From assembly GCA_013214355.1 (NCBI GenBank), contig JABSSL010000010.1:51722-115721 (forward strand): a stretch of DNA of 64,000 nt, written 5' to 3'. Both the position numbers and the translations under genes were made by a program. The notes beneath the pieces are model-generated. The model saw only the letters and a list, made by a program, of their open reading frames with translations. It ran no database searches and had not been told where the DNA came from. The stretch is from Saprospiraceae bacterium (GTDB lineage Bacteria; Bacteroidota; Bacteroidia; Chitinophagales; Saprospiraceae). Shown piece by piece: positions 1 through 9,165 of this stretch (positions are counted from its first letter, which is position 1; every line of letters begins with the position of its first letter).

Positions 1-388
1 AAAGGCTTGCCATAGCCAGCAATCGGCTACTGAAATTGAAGCGAATGAACTGTTGCAGTTCGCTGCGATAAGATGTCAAGGAAATCGCCAGGCTCTCATT
101 AGCCTTCGACTTTCCCATCAAACGAATCCCCATCAAATGGTGTGCTAGCAGGAGCAGAAAGGCTAGCCCTAACAGCCCATTCAACCACCATGGCTTCTGA
201 TGCCCGTCAAAAGCATCGTAAAAGAGCAATAAGAATAAAGACCAAGCAACTGACTCCATGATCAAGACTTTACGGGATCGTACCAAGCCTGGGTGTTTTC
301 CAGTCTTCACCAAATCTTTCATCTGTTCCAAGGATAGGTTAGGTACAGCCTGGTTTTGCCAATTAGATTTTAACTTATCTAAATCCAT
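1..388 (-). CDS. Membrane protein, possible anti-sigma partner (partial)
   Basis: The reading frame begins MDLDKLKSNWQNQ and runs off the window edge after about 129 residues. The N-terminal 45 residues are charged. Two hydrophobic segments follow (around ESVAWSLFLLLFY and LLGLAFLLLLAHH), then a polar stretch. Its ATG overlaps the TAA stop of the sigma factor gene by one base (TAATG), so the two are probably translationally coupled. A small membrane protein directly after an ECF sigma gene suggests a sigma regulator. That is inference from position only; I recognise no anti-sigma motif. The C-terminus is outside the window. Confidence 0.7.
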   Translation of the reverse strand, partial: MDLDKLKSNWQNQAVPNLSLEQMKDLVKTGKHPGLVRSRKVLIMESVAWSLFLLLFYDAFDGHQKPWWLNGLLGLAFLLLLAHHLMGIRLMGKSKANESLAISLTSYRSELQQFIRFNFSSRLLAMASL

Positions 389-861
389 TATGCTTTACTT
401 AAAAGAGCTTTTAATTTAGTTTTTATTCGATGTAGTCGGGCTCCTACGTTGGAAGAAGTGATCCCGATTATCTGCGCAATCTGTTCGTATGTCATATCAT
501 CCAGGTACAGGGACAGAATAGCTCTATCTACTTCTTTGAGCTTTTTCATGGCTTTCAGCATTTGTGCTAGCTGTTCATCGCCTTCCTCATTGACAGTCAT
601 TTTCCGTTGTGGTAATTCAGCTGAAAACAGTAGCATCGGTTCGTTCCTTCGGAAAGTGGCTAAAGCCGTGTTCAGAGCAATTCGATAAATCCAAGTGCTA
701 ATTTTCGACTTGCCCTGAAAGGAAGGATAGGCCTTCCATAAATGGTAGAGGATCTCTTGAAACAGATCTTCACGATCTGCCTCCGTATCACGATACAAGC
801 GACATGTTTTGTGCAATATCGCTTGGTGGCGGTCCAATATTTTTAGGAACTCTTCTTCCAT
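388..861 (-). CDS. ECF-family RNA polymerase sigma factor
   Basis: 157 residues, a normal length for an extracytoplasmic-function sigma-70 factor. Region 2 lies at about residues 10-75, with the DREDLFQEILYHLWKAYPSF core-binding helix and the STWIYRIALNTA segment used in -10 recognition. Region 4 covers about residues 100-155, with the helix-turn-helix MTYEQIAQIIGITSSNVGAR that contacts the -35 element. It sits between a serine hydrolase gene upstream and a membrane protein downstream, with TAATG stop/start overlaps on both sides, so all three are likely co-translated. The signal it responds to cannot be read from the sequence. Confidence 0.93.
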   Translation of the reverse strand: MEEEFLKILDRHQAILHKTCRLYRDTEADREDLFQEILYHLWKAYPSFQGKSKISTWIYRIALNTALATFRRNEPMLLFSAELPQRKMTVNEEGDEQLAQMLKAMKKLKEVDRAILSLYLDDMTYEQIAQIIGITSSNVGARLHRIKTKLKALLSKA

Positions 862-2255
862 TAATCCTCCTTTTCAAAACTAAAATTTCGGCCACGGCCC
901 TCTGCCTTTAAGCCCACTACTTGATGCTTTGCCGCTACCTCAAAGCTAAAGGATATGCCCACCTTATTCCCATAAAACCTATGCTCCTCCAATGGTGATA
1001 ATAGGAAGGGGGGACGCCCTTGTAATTGTGCAAATAATTGCTCTTCCTGTACAAAAATCCGTAATCTTTGCCCATCTGGTGTAGAAACAAAGTTTCCGAT
1101 GTAACTATCCAATGACAAGTTAGGGGATCCAGTGGAAGTGGGTGATTTTGGTAATTCAAAGGAGCGTCCCAAAGCGATGGCCTCCACGTTCTGCCAAATC
1201 ATATCCATAGGTAGACCGGATACATTGGATAGGATGATAATACTAAGCCTCTCCTCAGGGTAAATGGCTGACATAGCTGAGCAGCCATAGGTGCCTCCAC
1301 CATGGAAGTAGGCCACGGGCCGATTCTTCTCTTCCCGCCGGATAAACCAACCCCACCCATACTGTGCGCCGTGATGGCCTTTAGCCACATAATTGTTCTT
1401 TGGGCGGACAGCTTCCGCTAGAAATCCGGGGTTCTGCAATTCTTGTAAAATATACTGATTCCATTGGTTAAGATCAGCCGCATTAGAATACATATCCCCA
1501 CCTCCTTTCAATCCTGAAAAGTCCCGATATGGTGCGGAAATCAAGCGTTCATCAGGCAACAAATGATAGCCACTAACCAGTCGTGGTATGACAGTCTGGT
1601 TATTATCGAAGCCCGTGTGTTCTAAGCCCAAAGCTTGTCCAATCTTCTGGCTCCATAGACGGGATAGGGGAAGCTGATACACCTTTTCAAGCACCGTAGC
1701 TAGTAAAAAATAGGCGGGGCTGCTGTATAAATAGTCTTCTCCGGGTGTAAACTTAAGTTTCATCTTTCTAATAGCTTCCAAAATACTACGAGTAGTGAGG
1801 GTGAGGCGAGAGCGTACCGGCCAATAATCCACCATACCATTGTGATGTGGGACCCCGGAAGTGTGTGTTAAGAGTTGCTGAATACTAATCTCATCCCATT
1901 CATCTCCGCTTAATTCGGGTAAGAATGTCGTAAGCCTATCTTGAAGATTCATTTTACCCTCATCTATCGCCAAACCAATTAACAAAGCAGTAAAGGATTT
2001 GGAAATAGAGGCGATCTGGAATCGGTGATCTACCTCCATCTTTACGCCCAGTTCTTGAGAGGCCAAGCCGAAAGCCTGATGAAAAAGCACCCTTCCCCCC
2101 CTGTTCACCAAGCATACACCTTGAAAACCAAGTCTGTCTTGTTCAATTTCCAGGTAGGTTCTAAGCAGCTCCGGCATCTGTAGAGGAGAAGTCTGTCCGT
2201 GGCTAAGGGTAGAAGATAGTGCCCAAATTATCGTTAAGATTATCGTATGCTTCAT
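861..2255 (-). CDS. Serine hydrolase of the class C beta-lactamase / penicillin-binding family
   Basis: Exported serine hydrolase of 464 residues. I chose the ATG at 2255 because it opens a normal signal peptide (MKHTIILTIIWALSSTLSHGQ); an upstream in-frame start would add nine non-signal residues. The nucleophile motif SISK is at residues 83-86. The second motif is YSS at about 177, where the family usually has YxN or YSN. The third is HGG at about 318. About 110 residues follow as a beta-rich C-terminal domain. Family members cleave D-Ala peptides, esters or beta-lactams; the substrate here is unknown. Its stop codon overlaps the start of the sigma factor gene (TAATG), which is an unusual partner for this enzyme. 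Confidence 0.88.
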   Translation of the reverse strand: MKHTIILTIIWALSSTLSHGQTSPLQMPELLRTYLEIEQDRLGFQGVCLVNRGGRVLFHQAFGLASQELGVKMEVDHRFQIASISKSFTALLIGLAIDEGKMNLQDRLTTFLPELSGDEWDEISIQQLLTHTSGVPHHNGMVDYWPVRSRLTLTTRSILEAIRKMKLKFTPGEDYLYSSPAYFLLATVLEKVYQLPLSRLWSQKIGQALGLEHTGFDNNQTVIPRLVSGYHLLPDERLISAPYRDFSGLKGGGDMYSNAADLNQWNQYILQELQNPGFLAEAVRPKNNYVAKGHHGAQYGWGWFIRREEKNRPVAYFHGGGTYGCSAMSAIYPEERLSIIILSNVSGLPMDMIWQNVEAIALGRSFELPKSPTSTGSPNLSLDSYIGNFVSTPDGQRLRIFVQEEQLFAQLQGRPPFLLSPLEEHRFYGNKVGISFSFEVAAKHQVVGLKAEGRGRNFSFEKED

Positions 2256-2508
2256 TTTAGATTTTGGCCCTATCAGTTGCAACTTCTTCCCATTTATTAC
2301 AAACCCGGTCCATTTTTTTGAAAAATTTCTAGGATCGGCTGCCAGGATAGCAAAAATCTATCGCCATATCCATTCAAGATTTCTGAGCTCATGACAACAT
2401 CCCTTTAACAGAAGTTAATCTTTCATTAATGCACAATATGAACTGGAACAAGCCCTAAAAAACACCTATTTTACAATAAAGGCGAAAACAATCAATCTAC
2501 ATCTACAT

Positions 2509-2955
2509 ATGAAAAACGCACTGTTAATCTGCCTCCTTTTAGCGGGGCTAGGTACCTCCTGTACCATTGAAGATCGGCTGGAACGAAGAGAAGACCGTTT
2601 ACTCGGAACCTGGTACTTTGATCGAGCCTTTTACAGAGAAGATGGCGCCCTCTTCCGCGACAATATTATCGACGAGTTTGAAGGGGACTACATTACCTTT
2701 TTTGATGACTACACGGCATTATACGAGGATTATTCCCTCAACGCTGCCTTTGATGGCCAATGGGAAATATTCGCTGATCGCGCCTTCTTTGATGGTGATG
2801 ACGATGTGGAGTTCTTCCTGGACATGAGCTTCTACGATTACGTGAACAATGAAGACTTTGCCTACTATTCTCGCGTCACCCGCCACACGCGCAATCGGCT
2901 TAACATTAGAGTAAACCTGAGAAATGGTTTCTACACCTTCAAGTTGAGACGATAA
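2509..2955 (+). CDS. Small acidic lipoprotein of unknown function
   Basis: 148 residues beginning with a lipoprotein signal, MKNALLICLLLAGLGTSC, in which LGTSC is the lipobox. The mature part is strongly acidic and aromatic (runs such as FDGDDDVEFFLDMSFYDY) and ends in an arginine-rich tail. A WYF/WEI pattern around residues 34-90 is reminiscent of lipocalin-like lipoproteins common in Bacteroidota (one beta strand per short segment), but I do not recognise a named family. It is a single gene with spacers of about 120-250 bases on both sides. The product is probably anchored at the outer membrane. Confidence 0.75.
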   Translation: MKNALLICLLLAGLGTSCTIEDRLERREDRLLGTWYFDRAFYREDGALFRDNIIDEFEGDYITFFDDYTALYEDYSLNAAFDGQWEIFADRAFFDGDDDVEFFLDMSFYDYVNNEDFAYYSRVTRHTRNRLNIRVNLRNGFYTFKLRR

Positions 2956-3080
2956 GGGAGCGGATGGACTAGTCCTTGGTACGATTTCCTTTTTCAGGAA
3001 TGTCGCTCTAGGAACAAATCCCTGCCAAAAGGACGCAGAAGGCTTTCAAAACCTAAATTGCTTTGTACATTGCTTTTAGT

Positions 3081-4688
3081 ATGAAAGCCTTCTATTTCCC
3101 ATTCTTATTACTTTTCAGCCTACTGCCCCAAGCAGGTCAAGCGCAGTTCCATACCAATAGTGATGCTAGTAAACTCTCCAACAACTGCTTTGAGCTTACG
3201 CCAGATGCTTTTGAGCAGAAAGGCACGCTTTGGACCTTAGAAACCATCGATTTTAACCAGCCTTTTGACACCCTTGTCTGGATTATGCCTGGCGAGGTAG
3301 ATGAAGGCGGGGAGGGTATGGTTTTTGCCTTTCATACCGGCATCATTTCTTTGGGTAGTTATGATGGACATATGGCCTACGAGGGCTTACCCTCTATTCT
3401 AGGTATAGAAATCGACACCCATCAAAATCCAGAGCATGGAGACCCTGGATATGATCACATTGCACTGACCAAGAACGGTGGAATCAACCATCAAAGCAGT
3501 GACAACTTGGTTGGGCCCGTTCCCTTAACTCCTACCAGAGAAAATGTAGAAGATGGCAATTTCCATAGTCTCCGCATTCGATGGCGCCCTCCCAACAGTC
3601 TTAGTGTTTATTGGGACTGCAACCTATTAATCAGCTATTCGGGTCAGATCGTAAATGACGTATTTGATGGAAATTCTATTGTTCGCTGGGGGATGACGGC
3701 GGGCACAAGTCCCACAGCTAAAAATAGACAAGTAATCTGCTTGAGTGGGCAACCCCTGGATGAACTTACGGATCAAACGATTTGCCCAGGGGGACAAATT
3801 CAACTCAGTACTAGTTTCCCAGCTGAAGTCTATCGCTGGAGCCCTTCGGCAGGTCTCGATCGTGATGATATTCGCGATCCCATTGCTGAGCCTGATACTA
3901 CCACTACCTACTACTTGCAAGCAACGGATGAGTGTGGACAGCATTTTGCCGATACGGTAACCGTTTTCGTCGAAGGGACTCCGATTGATCTGGACCTACC
4001 TACGGATACCATCATATGTGACGCCTCCAACCATATCATCGATGCTAGCACACCCGGTGCTTCCTACCTATGGTCTGATGGCTCAACGGCTAGTCAGCTA
4101 AACGTTACCGTTGATGGAAACTATACTTTACGGATCCAAACCCCCACTTGCGAAGCTTTCTATAGCCAGCAAGTAACCTTTGGTAGTATCCCCACACCTA
4201 ATATCCCTAGCGATACCTTGATCTGCGAGAGTAATAATCCTATGCTGGATGCTTCTGTCCCGCTCGGAGTCTATCTTTGGGACGATGGCAGTACGAGCCC
4301 CACTTTTCCCCTAAGTTCTTCCGGCACTTATAGTGTTACCGTTTCTAACGCCTGTGGAAATAGTACAGCTACTTCTACGGTAGAACTGCAATCCTGTGAT
4401 TTATTGTACATACCTACCGCATTTTCTCCAAATGGTGATGGTGTAAATGATCAATTCCTTTTGCAATCCCCGATCCCCCTTCAAATTGAACAATTCCAGA
4501 TATTCGATCGCTGGGGTAATCAGGTGTTTAGCAGAAGTGGAGCTACCATGCTAGAGGATACCCAAGCCTGGGACGGAACCTTTCGAGGTCAACCCTTGCC
4601 CGTGGGTCCTTATATCTACTTTTTGAAGCTGGTAAAAATCGATGGTACGTCAGAAATAAGATCCGGAGAAATCAACATTATTCGGTAA
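3081..4688 (+). CDS. L-type lectin-domain protein with T9SS type-B C-terminal signal
   Basis: 535 residues, probably secreted and surface-attached. The ATG at 3081 opens a clean signal peptide ending AGQAQ; the TTG upstream only adds six residues. Residues of about 25-220 resemble a legume/L-type lectin domain (GEGMVFAFHT, ILGIEIDTHQNPEHGDPGYDHIAL, HSLRIRWRP), the carbohydrate-binding fold often found in Bacteroidota adhesins. Three Ig/PKD-like segments with paired Cys follow (the repeated TIICDASN.. and LICESNN.. D..LWDDGST themes). Residues of about 450-535 are the gliding-motility-type C-terminal domain (AFSPNGDGVNDQF, FDRWGNQVF, WDGTFRGQPLPVGPYIYFL), the known T9SS type-B sorting signal. 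The bound sugar is unknown. Confidence 0.88.
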   Translation: MKAFYFPFLLLFSLLPQAGQAQFHTNSDASKLSNNCFELTPDAFEQKGTLWTLETIDFNQPFDTLVWIMPGEVDEGGEGMVFAFHTGIISLGSYDGHMAYEGLPSILGIEIDTHQNPEHGDPGYDHIALTKNGGINHQSSDNLVGPVPLTPTRENVEDGNFHSLRIRWRPPNSLSVYWDCNLLISYSGQIVNDVFDGNSIVRWGMTAGTSPTAKNRQVICLSGQPLDELTDQTICPGGQIQLSTSFPAEVYRWSPSAGLDRDDIRDPIAEPDTTTTYYLQATDECGQHFADTVTVFVEGTPIDLDLPTDTIICDASNHIIDASTPGASYLWSDGSTASQLNVTVDGNYTLRIQTPTCEAFYSQQVTFGSIPTPNIPSDTLICESNNPMLDASVPLGVYLWDDGSTSPTFPLSSSGTYSVTVSNACGNSTATSTVELQSCDLLYIPTAFSPNGDGVNDQFLLQSPIPLQIEQFQIFDRWGNQVFSRSGATMLEDTQAWDGTFRGQPLPVGPYIYFLKLVKIDGTSEIRSGEINIIR

Positions 4689-4813
4689 TTGACTATATTT
4701 AAGTATCTTTTAGTGCCTTGACAACGTATTAATAGGTAAGCGCTAAGTTTATTTTACTGAATTTGTGTACGCTCATGGTCACCAATTCTCTCCGACTATC
4801 CCCCGCCAAAATA

Positions 4814-4844
4814 CTCATGTCAGGCCTTGTTTAACGGACATGAG
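4814..4844. promoter_or_regulatory. Inverted repeat upstream of the histidine kinase gene
   Basis: CTCATGTC at 4814-4821 is perfectly repeated as GACATGAG at 4837-4844 with a 15-base spacer. It lies about 65 bases upstream of a promoter-like TACTTTTG. It could be an operator, or a weak terminator for the preceding lectin gene; there is no U-tract. The rest of the gap 4689-4950 shows nothing else. Confidence 0.35.
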
Positions 4845-4907
4845 AACAACTTGGCCCGCTTGTAAAGAAAGAGATGCTACCTAAGATTTAAGCCCTAATT
4901 CTTATAT

Positions 4908-4915
4908 TACTTTTG
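4908..4915 (+). promoter_or_regulatory. Bacteroidota -7 promoter element TACTTTTG
   Basis: The sequence matches the Bacteroidota -7 consensus TAnnTTTG and would start transcription about 30 bases before the histidine kinase ATG at 4951. No good TTG is seen 19-21 bases upstream, so the call rests on the -7 element and its position. Confidence 0.4.
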
Positions 4916-4950
4916 GCCCGCTCACGCTGTGAGTTCTGAGCAATGTTAGC

Positions 4951-6291
4951 ATGAAAACGCTTATAAACAAAATTATACATTTCGGTATAGAGGATGATAC
5001 GCCTTTGGATGAACGAATAAAGCTCAAGGGAATCAATTCCATCAGTCTGGTTTTGAGCCCTGCTTTGCTACTAGTCGTGCTTCTTGAGATGGTTAATCCA
5101 AATGGAAGTCTCGCTTTTGTTGGCGTGATTGGAAGCTATCTCGCTATTATAGCTGTTATACTGTATCTGAATATTAAGCATCAATTCCAAGGATCTTATA
5201 ACCTAATTCTCTTTGTAGCTCCGTTCGGTGTTTTTGCCGAGATTATCTTGTTCGGTAACTCTATGCGCGCCGACACCGTCTTCATGATTTTGTTCGTCGC
5301 CGGCATTTTCATACGACCATCTACTAGAACCTTAATTTCAGCCTACACACTTTATGCTATATTATTGATTACCGCTCAGGTCTATCTATATCAAAATCCG
5401 TCAATCATTGAATCTCAGCCTTATGTGATAACTGAATACATGGCTGTGATTCTCACACTCTTAACGATCATTTTGATCATGAAGAATTACGAGACGGAAA
5501 AATCGCTTGAGCAGCAAAAAATGAAGACGCTATTGGCGGAACTAGCGGAAAAAAACAAAGAATTGGTTAAGGTCAATCGAGATTTAGAAGATTTCACTTT
5601 TGCCACTTCTCATGACCTCAAGACGCCGATCCGGCTCTTGGTTAGTTTTAGCGACCTACTACGTAGAAAGAAGGAATTGAAGGAAGATAAGGAGACGCAG
5701 GAGTATCTGGAGTTCATCAATGAGAACAGCAGGCATATGTATCAACTGATTGACAATCTGCTTTCCTATGCGCGCGTGAAAGATCAACCTCCCAAAAAAG
5801 AATGGGTGGATTTGCAAGCACTAATCGAAGAGATTGTGGAGGTTCTGCAAAGGGCCGTCCCGGCACTAGAAGTAGAAATCCCGCAAAAGTTGCCTCGAAT
5901 TTTATCGCACTATGACACGCTGCGTCTGCTATTTCATAACCTACTGGAAAATGGCATAAAGTATAATACCAGCGACATCGTACAGATCGGCATTGTCTAC
6001 AAATATGAGCGAGGGCAAATCTGCTTTAGAGTTACGGATAATGGCATCGGAATAGATAGCACTTACAATGAATATATCTTCAAGATGTTTAAGCGCCTAC
6101 ACAATAGTAGCTCCTTTCCTGGGACAGGCATTGGCTTATCTACTTGCAAGCGAATTCTGGAAGGTTGGAATGGCCAGATCAGTTTTGAATCACATATAGG
6201 CATCGGGACTACCTTTATTTTGGAATGGCCCGTAAAACAAAAAGACTACCTACCTGCTTCCCCGCCCAAAGTAGCTCAAACTACTCGGTAG
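4951..6291 (+). CDS. Sensor histidine kinase (orphan)
   Basis: 446 residues. Six hydrophobic segments occupy about residues 30-178, with very short loops and no large periplasmic sensor domain. A coiled coil follows (EKSLEQQKMKTLLAELAEKNKELVK, about 183-207). The HisKA domain carries the phosphoacceptor His221 in SHDLKTPIRLL. The ATP-binding domain has the N box (HNLLENGIKYN, about 329-339), the G1 box DNGIGID (about 363) and the G2 box GTGIGLS (about 391). All catalytic motifs are intact. This DLEDFTFATSHDLKTPIR type is very common in Bacteroidota. No response regulator gene is adjacent, so it is an orphan kinase and its ligand and partner are unknown. Confidence 0.93.
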   Translation: MKTLINKIIHFGIEDDTPLDERIKLKGINSISLVLSPALLLVVLLEMVNPNGSLAFVGVIGSYLAIIAVILYLNIKHQFQGSYNLILFVAPFGVFAEIILFGNSMRADTVFMILFVAGIFIRPSTRTLISAYTLYAILLITAQVYLYQNPSIIESQPYVITEYMAVILTLLTIILIMKNYETEKSLEQQKMKTLLAELAEKNKELVKVNRDLEDFTFATSHDLKTPIRLLVSFSDLLRRKKELKEDKETQEYLEFINENSRHMYQLIDNLLSYARVKDQPPKKEWVDLQALIEEIVEVLQRAVPALEVEIPQKLPRILSHYDTLRLLFHNLLENGIKYNTSDIVQIGIVYKYERGQICFRVTDNGIGIDSTYNEYIFKMFKRLHNSSSFPGTGIGLSTCKRILEGWNGQISFESHIGIGTTFILEWPVKQKDYLPASPPKVAQTTR

Positions 6292-6386
6292 AAATACTAA
6301 TGGACTAAAAATGTAAGCTAAATCACGCAAAAGTTTTAGGGTATGTCAAACAAAATTGCCATCATTAAGGTCAAAACACTTAAGCC

Positions 6387-7673
6387 ATGGAAATTTCACC
6401 CTACCCTACTGACTTACACTGGTCAAGCTCACGTAAACTGGGCTTCAGATTTTTATTTCTCTACTTCTTCCTGTATCTATTTCCCTTTCCTCTTGGCAAT
6501 CTACCGTGGATAGATATAACCGCTACGTGGGTTCAGAATGGTTGGAACCTGCTAGTTCCATGGGTAGGAAAGACGTTACTGGGGATCGAGGAACCCATCA
6601 ATACCGTTTTTAACGGAAGTGGTGATCGGACCTTTGACTACGTCCAAGTTTTCACTTTCTTTTTCTTGGCCCTGATCGGAAGTACGATTTGGACTTTGGC
6701 AGATCGTCGCCGGATCAATTACGAAAGACTCAATCAAACCCTCTGGATTTATGTACGCTATGGTCTGGCTATTTCAGTGATGGGTTATGGTTTTGCAAAA
6801 ATATTCAAGACTCAATTTCCAGAACCTGGCTTCTTCCGCCTGCTAGAATCCTATGGCGATTCCTCTCCGATGGGCCTGGCTTGGACTTTTATGGGGTATT
6901 CAAAAGCTTACAATTACTTCACGGGGATAGCTGAGTTACTAGCCGGCTTGATGCTCTTTCGTAAGACCTCCAGCTTGGGGGCACTGATTACTATTGCCGT
7001 GATGACTAATGTTGTCATGATGAATTTCAGCTTTGATATCCCCGTCAAATTGTATTCCGCTCACTTACTCCTAATGGCCATTTATGTACTTAGTCCAGAT
7101 TTCCAGCGAATCTGGAATTTCTTTACGCATCGTGAGGTCAACATTCCCGAAAGACAATTCTTGATCTGGCCTGAAAAATATAATACAGCGCGGCTAGTGA
7201 TTAAGACTTTGTTTATTGGATACGTATTCTATAGTTCTATTGACCAAGGCTTAGAAATTCAAAAGCAATGGGGTGATAAAGCACCGAAGCCAGATATGTA
7301 CGGACTCTATCAGGTTGAGCATTTTGTCCTAAACGGGGACACCTTACCATCACTAACTTCCGATACCATTAGATGGCAGCACCTGGTGATCCAATGGGAA
7401 GGTCGGACTCATATCCAGATGATGAATAATAAGTTCAGCCACTACAGCTTAGAAAAAGATAGCTCCGAACAGAAACTCACCATCTACTCTAGACGAGACA
7501 CCGTCAACAAACACTATTTTACTTATGATTTTGTAGAAGGCGAAAGTCTTGATCTACAGGGGACCTGGGGTAAGGATACTATATCCGTAGAAATGAGCCG
7601 ACGAACGAAGGATGATTTCTTGTTGCTTAATCGGGGATTTAATTGGATTAACGAGTATCCATTCAATCGATAG
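6387..7673 (+). CDS. DoxX-like integral membrane protein
   Basis: 428 residues. About six hydrophobic helices lie in residues 18-300, including the DoxX-like stretch RYGLAISVMGYGFAKIFKTQFPEP followed by SPMGLAWTFMGYSKAYNYFTGIAELLAGLMLF. The last 120 residues are soluble and beta-rich (WQHLVIQWEGRTHIQMMNN...), probably outside the membrane. The DoxX superfamily includes subunits of quinol oxidases and uncharacterised membrane proteins linked to redox functions. The soluble tail makes this longer than classical DoxX (about 150 residues) but is typical of a Bacteroidota subgroup. It is not in an operon with any obvious redox partner, and its function is unknown. Confidence 0.75.
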   Translation: MEISPYPTDLHWSSSRKLGFRFLFLYFFLYLFPFPLGNLPWIDITATWVQNGWNLLVPWVGKTLLGIEEPINTVFNGSGDRTFDYVQVFTFFFLALIGSTIWTLADRRRINYERLNQTLWIYVRYGLAISVMGYGFAKIFKTQFPEPGFFRLLESYGDSSPMGLAWTFMGYSKAYNYFTGIAELLAGLMLFRKTSSLGALITIAVMTNVVMMNFSFDIPVKLYSAHLLLMAIYVLSPDFQRIWNFFTHREVNIPERQFLIWPEKYNTARLVIKTLFIGYVFYSSIDQGLEIQKQWGDKAPKPDMYGLYQVEHFVLNGDTLPSLTSDTIRWQHLVIQWEGRTHIQMMNNKFSHYSLEKDSSEQKLTIYSRRDTVNKHYFTYDFVEGESLDLQGTWGKDTISVEMSRRTKDDFLLLNRGFNWINEYPFNR

Positions 7674-7807
7674 TCGTCAGAGGGCGCGTCCAATGGGTCC
7701 CCCTCTCATCAAATAATCGATAGGTTACTGAACTATTCGGGTTCAATTTGCTGTTGTTGCTTTGGACTGCCCTTCAATTAATCTTTGGTTTAAACGAAGC
7801 TTTTCCG

Positions 7808-8266
7808 ATGCATGAACTACAGATTATCCCAGCTGATACAGCCGACTGCAGCACGCTAACTGAAATCAGCAAAGCAGCTAAAGCCTATTGGGGCTATGCA
7901 CAAGAATGGCTAGATCTCTGGGAAGATGATCTCACCATCACCCCTGAACACTTGGAAAAAGATAGAATTTATAAATTGGTGAAATTGGAAGAAATTCTAG
8001 GCTTCTGTGTCATTTCAGACCACGAAGGCGTGCTAGAAATAGAACATCTTTGGATACGCCCGACTCATATTGGGAAGGGACTTGGGAAGCTCCTATTACA
8101 AAAGGTGCTGGACGAGCTTATCACCAAAAGCCACGTGGCATTATCAGTAGTAGCTGACCCTAATGCCACGGGCTTCTATGAGAAATTTGGGTTAAAAACA
8201 GTAGAATATATTCCTAGTCAACCCGAAGGTCGTAAACTGCCCCTTATGCGATTGCCGCTAAACTAG
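7808..8266 (+). CDS. GNAT-family N-acetyltransferase
   Basis: 152 residues from the ATG at 7808. An upstream in-frame start would add 20 hydrophobic residues that do not fit the fold. The sequence starts directly on the first GNAT strand (MHELQIIPADTADCSTLTEI) and contains the acetyl-CoA pyrophosphate loop HIGKGLGKLLLQKVL (R/Q-x-x-G-x-G/A type) at about residues 98-112. The C-terminal strand SVVADPNATGFYEKFGLKTV is the usual ending. It probably acetylates an amine on a small molecule or protein; the substrate is unknown. Its 3' end overlaps that of the convergent thioredoxin-like gene by 23 bases. Confidence 0.85.
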   Translation: MHELQIIPADTADCSTLTEISKAAKAYWGYAQEWLDLWEDDLTITPEHLEKDRIYKLVKLEEILGFCVISDHEGVLEIEHLWIRPTHIGKGLGKLLLQKVLDELITKSHVALSVVADPNATGFYEKFGLKTVEYIPSQPEGRKLPLMRLPLN

Positions 8267-8858
8267 TGGCTAGCTCTAGTAATTCTGCCTGGGTGGTGAC
8301 AGTCTTATCTTTGTTGTACCATTTCTGCAGGGTCACTGAGAATTCGGAATAAGGGGGTGGGTTGGGGTCCGCCTTATAGGCATTCACTAATTCCTGAGCG
8401 GGTGCAGGTCTAGCCCCCCAGGTCGTGACAACTTCCAAGGTTTGCTTATCCAACACAATAAGTTTGGGTATGGCTCGGCTTCCATTCGTGAGAAACTCAT
8501 CTATCAAGTCTGGCAATTCATCACGAAGAACCAAGGACATTTCCGTATTGGGTAGTTCTTGGACGATAGCATCGAAAATCGGTACGATCTGAGCTGCGTC
8601 TCCACACCAAGCCTCCGTTATCACCAACCAGATATATTGGCCAGGCAAAGCAGCAAAGGCTTCAATCAAAGCAGGTTGGATATTGGCTTTCTTACCCAAG
8701 CGCTTCATGCGCTGTAAGTTCATTTTGGTATAATGTACCATTGACTCACTTTGGTTTGGGCCAGTTGTTTTACCCGCTTCTACCAATTCTTGCATCAATT
8801 CATAGTAGGTAGCATAACTCATTCCTTCTGCTAAGCTGCGCTGCAATAAAGCTTTCAT
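8244..8858 (-). CDS. Thioredoxin-like family protein with a single active-site Cys
   Basis: 204 residues. I chose the ATG at 8858 because it is preceded by AAAGGAG seven bases upstream, one of the few good Shine-Dalgarno sequences here. The family trait is the thioredoxin-type core at about residues 80-150: YIWLVITEAWCGDAAQIVPIF matches the TEPWCGDCAQ signature but has only the first Cys (WCGDA), so a dithiol disulfide exchange is not possible. RAIPKLIVLD supplies the cis-Pro. Such proteins are widespread in Bacteroidota as thioredoxin-family proteins of unknown role. The gene is divergent from crtI and converges on the acetyltransferase gene. Confidence 0.8.
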   Translation of the reverse strand: MKALLQRSLAEGMSYATYYELMQELVEAGKTTGPNQSESMVHYTKMNLQRMKRLGKKANIQPALIEAFAALPGQYIWLVITEAWCGDAAQIVPIFDAIVQELPNTEMSLVLRDELPDLIDEFLTNGSRAIPKLIVLDKQTLEVVTTWGARPAPAQELVNAYKADPNPPPYSEFSVTLQKWYNKDKTVTTQAELLELATSLAAIA

Positions 8859-9165
8859 TACTTCTCCTTTGTGTTGATCTTGTATTACCCCTACTACCGT
8901 AGTGGTAGCCACAAGTTTTGTTAGTATATATATTTGTTGAGAAAGGGTTTTAACAATCATTGCTAATTGCACGCCCTGAATATAAAACCATTGGTGATAC
9001 AGGATGGTTGAGGAAGCCAAAACCAAGTGTCGCAGGGTGGACAAGTAGTCAGGCGGGAATATGGTCTGGTTTCCCCGCTCATTTGAAAACCTTATTTCTC
9101 TTCCCTTGTTGAGACATCCAAAGTTTACCTACTGGAACAAAAAAAGATACTGACTTTATAACCGT
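8859..9165. other. Intergenic region between divergent genes
   Basis: 307 bases separating the thioredoxin-like gene (minus) from crtI (plus). Promoters for both must lie here. I see the Shine-Dalgarno sequence of the minus-strand gene at its left edge but no convincing TAnnTTTG element, no long inverted repeat and no plausible small gene. Confidence 0.5.
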
